From Aphrophora alni (Eukaryota > Arthropoda > Insecta > Hemiptera > Aphrophoridae): DNA of 64,000 nt. The stretch spans positions 24,695,949-24,759,948 of the forward strand of contig OY740774.1 of the NCBI GenBank assembly GCA_963513935.1. Reading direction: 5' to 3'. The position numbers and the translations under genes were made by a program. How positions within the stretch are numbered: the first letter of the stretch is position 1; every line of letters begins with the position of its first letter. Shown here in pieces: positions 58,740-64,000 of this stretch. The notes beneath the pieces are model-generated. The model was given only the letters and a program-made list of their open reading frames with translations. It was not told the origin of the DNA and did not search any database.

Positions 58740-58850
58740 TTTTGTATCACTTGTTATGTATTGTGATGTTTTGTCAATTCCTATGTTATTATTGGCATTG
58801 CCGAGCTTTGTAATCCAAGGTAAGCTGGATAAATAAATAATTTTTTTTTA
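58740..58850 (+). mobile_element. possible non-LTR retroelement 3' end
   Basis: TTTGTAATCCAAGG, then GCTGGATAAATAAATAATTT and an A/T-rich tail, the kind of short-repeat tail seen on LINEs. It lies ~100 bp after the PHD pseudogene, so the two may be the ends of an internally deleted element. No reverse transcriptase lies between them. Confidence 0.4.
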
Positions 58851-58866
58851 AATTTTAAAAACGAAA

Positions 58867-58990
58867 TGTCCCCTTAGGGGCTTACTATATTGAGTACGGG
58901 CATAGTTATTTCGAGGGCCATAAACCTATTTCATGCAGTCTTGGGTTATATCCCTCGCTTTCGTCTTCTTCAACAGGTTTTTTTCTGACC
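58867..58990 (-). repeat. family-A repeat, inverted half of a palindromic pair
   Basis: Reverse orientation: TGAGTACGGGCATAG, TTCATGCAGTCTTGGGTTAT, CCCTCGCTTTCGTCTTC, ending at TTTCTGACC. Confidence 0.85.
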
Positions 58991-59092
58991 AATCAAGGGA
59001 AACCTGATAAGAAAGATGAAAGAGAGGGACCTAAACCAAAACTACGAAAGAAAAGGTGTAGATCCAGCTAGGTTACCTCGGGATTTCCTAAC
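58991..59092 (+). repeat. family-A repeat, direct half of a palindromic pair
   Basis: AATCAAGGGAAACCTGATAA, GAAAGATGAAAGAGAGGGAC, GGTGTAGATCCAGCTAGG and ACCTCGGGATTTCC. It begins where the previous, oppositely oriented copy stops. Confidence 0.85.
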
Positions 59093-60138
59093 AGGTTATT
59101 TACAAAAATGAGCCCATCTAAGTGACTATGTTTTAACTCAAACATTTTGTGTTTAGTGTATGTGTTTGTGTGTACAATCGTTGTACAATTTAAAAATAAA
59201 GTTCATCACGACAAGCCCGACCGTTGTACGTACATTAAAATAGATTTTCTTGTCAATTTTAAAATAGCTCCTTCAGCAATTAGGCAGCAGTGTTTGTTCA
59301 CAGTCTAACTTAGTAAACTTTGTTTACTTAGTAAAGACATACAAAAGTTCGTTTTGCTCAAATTGCGTACGTCGACTTTCTTTTATAAATCAATAAACAT
59401 CTTTAGATGCGATGTTGTATGCGATGAGTTATGCTTGAGTATACAATGTTTGTATAAATACGTTTTGTATGTATACATTTACCAGTGAATATATATAAAG
59501 TCATGAGAGGAGGCTTTAATTGTTATGCCTCCTTGAAACATCACAGATGTATGAAACAACTGTTGTTTATTTTTTTCATATTGTGGGAAACATTTAATCA
59601 TAGGGTCTTTTTTTTTTAACAAATAAATAAATAAAAATGAGAACAACAGTGCAAAGGAAAAGCCAGTGTGTTTTGTGGATTCCAAATTTTTATTCAGTAA
59701 CTCTATTGTAACTGACTATTGGCGTGTTTCGTGAAGAATCTCTACGGGAAAATGACGTAGGTGACGGGGCAACCAATGAATCTCATTACGTAAAAAAGCG
59801 TTCAGGTTAGCTAACAATCAGCAAGGTTGCAAACTGTTGAAAATATACAAAAAAGCTTTTTATCGTATATTTAATTTTAAAATATCTCCAAAACCGTTAA
59901 CTTAATTTCCAACTGAAAATTATAAAAAAATAACGTCTTTGTACAAATCATGTACACTTGTAAAAACGTATCATACAAAATGCTTATACCGAATTAGAAC
60001 TTACTATCCTATCTATTTCTTGAGTTATAATGATTTTTTATAAAAGAACATAATGGCGGATAGACTGATAATGAAGAGAAATTCAATTATGTGTTATTTG
60101 AAATTTATTGTTCGTTTTTCTTTTGACCTTTTTTCTGG
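59093..60138. other. AT-rich DNA, possibly the body of a mariner-type non-autonomous element
   Basis: The right part (about 59870-60138) has the CTCCAAAACCGTTAACTTAA and CTTGAGTTATAATG style common in such elements and ends at the TIR-like sequence below. The left terminus was not found. Confidence 0.3.
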
Positions 60139-60150
60139 ACACCCTGTATA
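60139..60150 (-). mobile_element. candidate mariner-type terminal repeat
   Basis: GGACACCCTGTATA. On the minus strand TATACAGGGTGTCC is a typical outer end, related to the one at 16611-16620. Confidence 0.45.
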
Positions 60151-60597
60151 TGCATCAATGAATTTACGTAAAATGGACACAGTAATCAGATTGTTTACGT
60201 TCTAAAACTTGTTTATAAACGTTTATGTAACTAATAGTAGAAAAAAGAAGAAGAAGAGGGAAAAAAAGAAAAGAAAAAAAAATTAATAAATAGTGGTTAA
60301 TATCATGTTACTTTTAAAGTTATAGATAATACAACAATTTGCCAAAATTATAACTGATTTGATTTACTATAACTTATTCTCCATTAGTTATAATAAATAA
60401 CATAATTTCTCCCCCCCCCCGTAATTTACTCTTGTTATAATTTTCGTGTACATACATAATATATGCATCAATAAATTAGACTATAATAAGCAATAGTCGG
60501 GTCGCTTTAGCTTCTAATGAGCAGCGAAGTTTATTATATACAGATCACAAGTAGGTATAATTTGATTCTAAAGCTAATCATCTATTAGCGCTATAAT
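60151..60597. other. AT-rich DNA, nothing assigned
   Basis: Includes an A/G-rich run (60240-60285) and a C-run at 60410-60420. Confidence 0.3.
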
Positions 60598-60736
60598 TTA
60601 TTACTATACGAAATTGGTTGCTAAGGTAACGAAATTTCTTATTGCCTTTCGAGGAAATTTCACTTCAAAACCATAGGGTGAGTTATCTAGACACAATAAC
60701 AATGTTCGTTTCCTAAGCAACCAATTTGGTACAGTG
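60598..60736. repeat. inverted repeat, ~42-bp arms, ~50-bp loop
   Basis: The left arm has AAATTGGTTGCTAAGGTAAC. The right arm, reverse-complemented, has AAATTGGTTGCTTAGGAAAC with matching flanks (ACTATACG / ACTGTACC). Possibly a small MITE or the tip of one. Confidence 0.7.
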
Positions 60737-61589
60737 AATCATCTAACAGTACTAATTAGTCTACTGTAAGAGATATTCAACTATTGTACAATTGGAATAT
60801 CTTGGAACACAAAAAGAATTTCGAAAATTTGGCTTCGTCACGACCTGCTTGTTTTAATTATTTACAATTTTCATTGATAGCAGTTGTGTAATTTTTGAGA
60901 ATCAAAAGTGACAAAATCAAATTTGACTTGGTACCTAAGACATTTTACTAACGCTTCTCATCAAGGAATGTAGAAATATTTCGAAGATCACTTGCGTTTT
61001 TTCGAAAAAAAAATTTACTCATACAGTTGTCGTTTTTAAAGTCATTGAATAATAATAGATTGTACATATTAATGGCATTTTATTCCGACATTTTCCTTCA
61101 TGAAAATTAATGCATGACGTTTCGAGAGTTTGAATCAACTCTCATTTTCCAGTAGTGAACCTAGATCATTAGAAACATGAAAAGAACCAATCTAGCCCAT
61201 TTAACTATGTTAAAACTAAAACTAAAAATAGTTATCAAAAGAAGGATCACAGTTATTAATTAACCAAACCGGTGTAGAAATAAAGTCGTTGTGGCTTCCA
61301 TTATTAAAAACTTAATTAAAATAGGAAATTGAAAATCCCTTTTAGTTAAGTAAAATTACAATTGTCCGGTTAATTCTCCACAAGGAATTCTCCAGGATAC
61401 TTACGATCAAGATCCTTTTACTCAGTTAACTAGTACATGCTCATCTTAATGTTGACCTGTCTTGAGTTAGTGTGTAGTCCTTGTTGATTTGTGTGTTTTT
61501 TATTATGTTTGTAAAGAATCTAAGTTATTGTGACGCTCAGGCTTAACTCACTTAATATAATCACTTAAAATAGTGGTTTTTGTTTTTTA
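60737..61589. other. AT-rich DNA with a GACGTTTCGAG motif
   Basis: Near 61113-61165 GACGTTTCGAGAGTTTGAATC...GAATCAACTC-type sequence forms a stem-loop related to the tail motifs at 14.7, 20.8 and 62.6 kb, here inverted. No gene recognised. Confidence 0.35.
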
Positions 61590-61707
61590 AAGGTAAAACC
61601 CAAGAAAAAAAAAGATGAAAGAGAGAGATCTGACCCGAGACTATAAAATGTAGATACAGCTATTCTACCTCGGGATTGCCAAGCACGTATTCATTAAAGT
61701 CACTTAC
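61590..61707 (+). repeat. family-A repeat with an internal deletion
   Basis: TTTTTTAAAGGTAAAACCC joins directly to AAAAAGATGAAAGAGAGAGA, then GACCCGAGACTATAAAATG, ACCTCGGGATTGCC and GTATTCATTAAAGTCAC. The middle ~100 bp (AATACTCTAATAG...GAGAGACC) is missing. Confidence 0.85.
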
Positions 61708-61732
61708 ATATGGGTATGACAATCTCGTATTT

Positions 61733-61826
61733 CATCATCATCTTGAGTCAGATCCTTCTTTTTCATATTTCTTATCAGGCCAATTCTAGTTCTCTTCCGA
61801 TCCCAATACTATTGGGAGTCATTTTG
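61733..61826 (-). repeat. family-A repeat, central part
   Basis: Reverse orientation: ATCTTGAGTCAGATCC, TTTCTTATCAGGCC, AGTTCTCTTCCGATCCCAAT and ACTATTGGGAGTC. It faces the previous copy. Confidence 0.8.
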
Positions 61827-62559
61827 ATTATACATTAACTTTTCAACTTGTAAATGTATAATATGAATAGTGAAAGAAGATTAATGTGATTACGAGCGTG
61901 AAGAACGGATCACTACTACACATAGATGAAACCAAAACATTTTAAAGTTATTGTTTTGTGGTTGGATTTGCTAGTGTAATGATAAAGAGCATTTAAAAAA
62001 ATAAAGAAAAAAGAAGGAATTAGTTTTGTGACGATGTCACTTGGCAGCGAACAGCTGATCGGAAATGCAGCTATGTTGAGCAGACCACGAGACTGAAACA
62101 GGAGAGAATAGAGCCGTTCGTACACGAAGTCAGATGTGCTGTGTAGTATAGTCTTGTTTTTACTTTGTTTTTATAGTTGTACAAATTATTCATGGCTGGT
62201 CATGGGGGTCCGGGATTTTTCAGCAAAGTCGAAACCCCTAATCGGGAGCTTTAATTTAACGTTTCAAACAAGTAGAATTGAGAATGGGCGTCGCTCAACT
62301 AGAACTCTTTTCTTAATTAGTGTTAGTATTGTGTGAGTGTTTAATTAATAATTAGATTTATTTCTGTAATGTAATATTAATTAAATTAATATCTTCAAAG
62401 GGAATTAATTATCTTTGTACGTGAGCCGACCTGAGGTAAGGATTTAAACCTCAAAATGTGTTAGAGCCTGAACGTACATCACCATCACAAATTGTTTTAC
62501 AACAATTACAGTTTCTAAGAGGTTGTCATTTTCAGGTTTTTTTACAGCTTATAGGTTTA
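61827..62559. other. patch of mixed composition, gene content uncertain
   Basis: 61990-62300 is less AT-rich than its surroundings (GGCAGCGAACAGCTGATCGG, GGTCATGGGGGTCCGGG). No long frame, no recognised domain and no repeat landmark. It could be a 5' UTR or promoter region of an unseen gene. Confidence 0.25.
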
Positions 62560-62620
62560 CACTTGATAACGAGAGTGGATAGAAACTGTCGAAACGTTTT
62601 GTATTAATTTAGATATACAC
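62560..62620 (+). other. stem-loop tail motif with CGAAACGT
   Basis: ACGAGAGTGGATAGAAACTGTCGAAACGTTTTGT; the CTGTCGAAACGT core is shared with 20.76 kb. Confidence 0.4.
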
Positions 62621-63645
62621 AAATGATGGAAAACATTCGAGTAAATTATACTAATAAACAAAAGAGTTATGTAAGAATTTAGTAGTTGTAACAGCATGAA
62701 TACTACGAAAATATCAAAGTTTATATTTTTAACTATCTCTACATTAGTTTACTATTGTTAAAACAATTATTTTTTCCCACCAACACTAAAAGGTACCTTT
62801 CCTGTGGTCTACACGGAGCTGATATGTGTCAATTTTCCGCCTTAGGGTGGAAAGTATCCATAAGAAAAATTGTTGAATTTTATTTTCAACCCTAGAGCTG
62901 ATAAATCAGCTGTCTGAGTTAAATCAATTAACGAGATGTTGGTATGGCAACTGAAACCAATGTTTACATAGTTTGAAAACTGAACTTCAATTAATTTTAT
63001 TGCTGTCAAACTAATTTCTCCGTTAAACGAAACATTTTGACAGTTTGTTACTTTAAAATATTATGGATAGTCGTGAAAGTGATTTTGAAGGTACTCTTCC
63101 AGATATTAATCATATTTGGTTTTAGGGCTACTTTCAATAACTCGAAAGTTAGATGTTTGTACAATGATAAGTAGAACCTGTTAACCTGTTAATAAAGCTG
63201 TTTATCACAAAAGTGCCTTTTTTGTTCTAGAGAAAATAGCCAAAAAATTTTCTCTGGGCGACAAAGTAGTGCTTTCCACACTACAAATAATAATTATATT
63301 ATTTTACAATCTCTTTACCTCCCCCTTGATTGGACATTAGTAATCCGATGCATGTATATGTAAATTTACTAATAGATATATTATACCTCGAGGTAATCAC
63401 GTCGTGTTAATTGATACTGCACGTAACACATAGACATAGGCTTTGACATCAGACATGTGCCATATACGTTGCGGTCAAATATAATAGTGGCTTCATATAC
63501 TAAGACTAACATGCTTATAAAGTCACAAACATACCTAGATAATAGGGTACTCTAAGTTAAATTTGTTTTAAATGCAATCGTTATGAATATTAAACTTCAC
63601 TCTTTTGAAGTTTTATAATTCAATAAATAATGTTTATACTTCAAG
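62621..63645. other. AT-rich DNA, nothing assigned
   Basis: Some GC-moderate patches (62790-62900) without an open frame. Confidence 0.3.
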
Positions 63646-63690
63646 AGCTCGTACGAACTTGGCAATACCGAGGAACCTAGCTCAATCAGA
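63646..63690 (-). repeat. family-A fragment, right end
   Basis: GCTCGTACGAACTTGGCAAT and ACCGAGGAACCTAGCTC correspond to the GTACGGGCTTGGCAATCCC...CTAGCTGG end in reverse orientation. Confidence 0.65.
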
Positions 63691-63739
63691 GTACTGAGCC
63701 ATCTACAATGTAATACAGGCAAATGCTTTTATTGATATC

Positions 63740-64000
63740 TTGAGCTTTGTATGGAATGATAAATTGTATTGATAGAACAAGAGGTCCTATCCAGTAGGGT
63801 AATTTCGTTAAAAAGGTTGTTCTCGTGTCTTCTGAACCTCGTAACTTGTTTATCACTACTTTCATGACTTCGGCAAGGTTCTAACGGGCCTCATAAAAAC
63901 TTTCCACTCGCTTTGTTCGTGTCTGTTTCTCGGCCAAAACGGGTCTGGAAGGAGCCTCCACTCTCGTGTCGGCTTCGGATCCCGTAACTATACTAAAAAT
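63740..64000 (-). repeat. family-B repeat, running off the window end
   Basis: Reverse orientation: TGTATTGATAGAACAAGAGG, CCAGTAGGGTAATTTCGTTA, AACCTCGTAACTTG, CCACTCGCTTTGTTCGTGTC and TGTTTCTCGGCC. The left part may continue beyond the window. Confidence 0.8.

Overview
The window is AT-rich eukaryotic DNA (roughly 30% GC by eye), gene-poor and dominated by transposable-element debris and simple repeats. The one convincing host gene is an allatostatin-A (FGLa-type) neuropeptide precursor on the minus strand near the left end. Its FGL-Gly-Lys-Arg repeats point to an insect or other arthropod. The gene-poor, AT-rich, repeat-laden context would suit a large hemipteran-type insect genome, but that order-level guess is inference only.

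Layout. 1-3.06 kb: the allatostatin-A coding exon, its likely poly(A) signal, and upstream intron or promoter DNA. 3.06-42.2 kb: a mosaic of decayed repeats. The commonest is an unclassified ~250-bp element, here called family A, present in more than 30 full or partial copies in both orientations. Family B (~300 bp) is often joined to AC or AT microsatellites. Family C (up to ~1.6 kb) has an internal dimer. Family D is an inverted pair about 2.7 kb apart. There are also a degenerate ~130-170-bp tandem satellite (3.44-4.21 kb), an inverted-repeat MITE-like element (10.3-11.0 kb), three broken Tc1/mariner-superfamily transposase remnants, and long GA, CT, AC and TA tracts.

42.2-50.6 kb: the most notable object. 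It is a non-coding LTR retrotransposon present as LTR-internal-LTR-internal-LTR, with three ~1.38-kb LTRs and two 2,095-bp internal regions. It has a tRNA-iMet-type primer binding site, a G-rich polypurine tract, TG...CA LTR ends and a 4-bp target duplication (AGGG). It is inserted into a family-A copy whose two halves lie on either side. The middle LTR matches the right LTR in its 5' half and the left LTR at its 3' end, as expected if the tandem arose by unequal crossing-over between the two LTRs of one element.

50.6-64 kb: a long-TIR element (50.8-51.7 kb), more family A and C copies, microsatellites, a frame-broken PHD-finger/coiled-coil pseudogene (58.1-58.6 kb), a palindromic pair of family-A copies, small hairpins, and a terminal family-B copy. 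I saw no rRNA, no CRISPR array and no convincing tRNA. The genes do not form a pathway: one neuropeptide gene sits in a nested transposon landscape.
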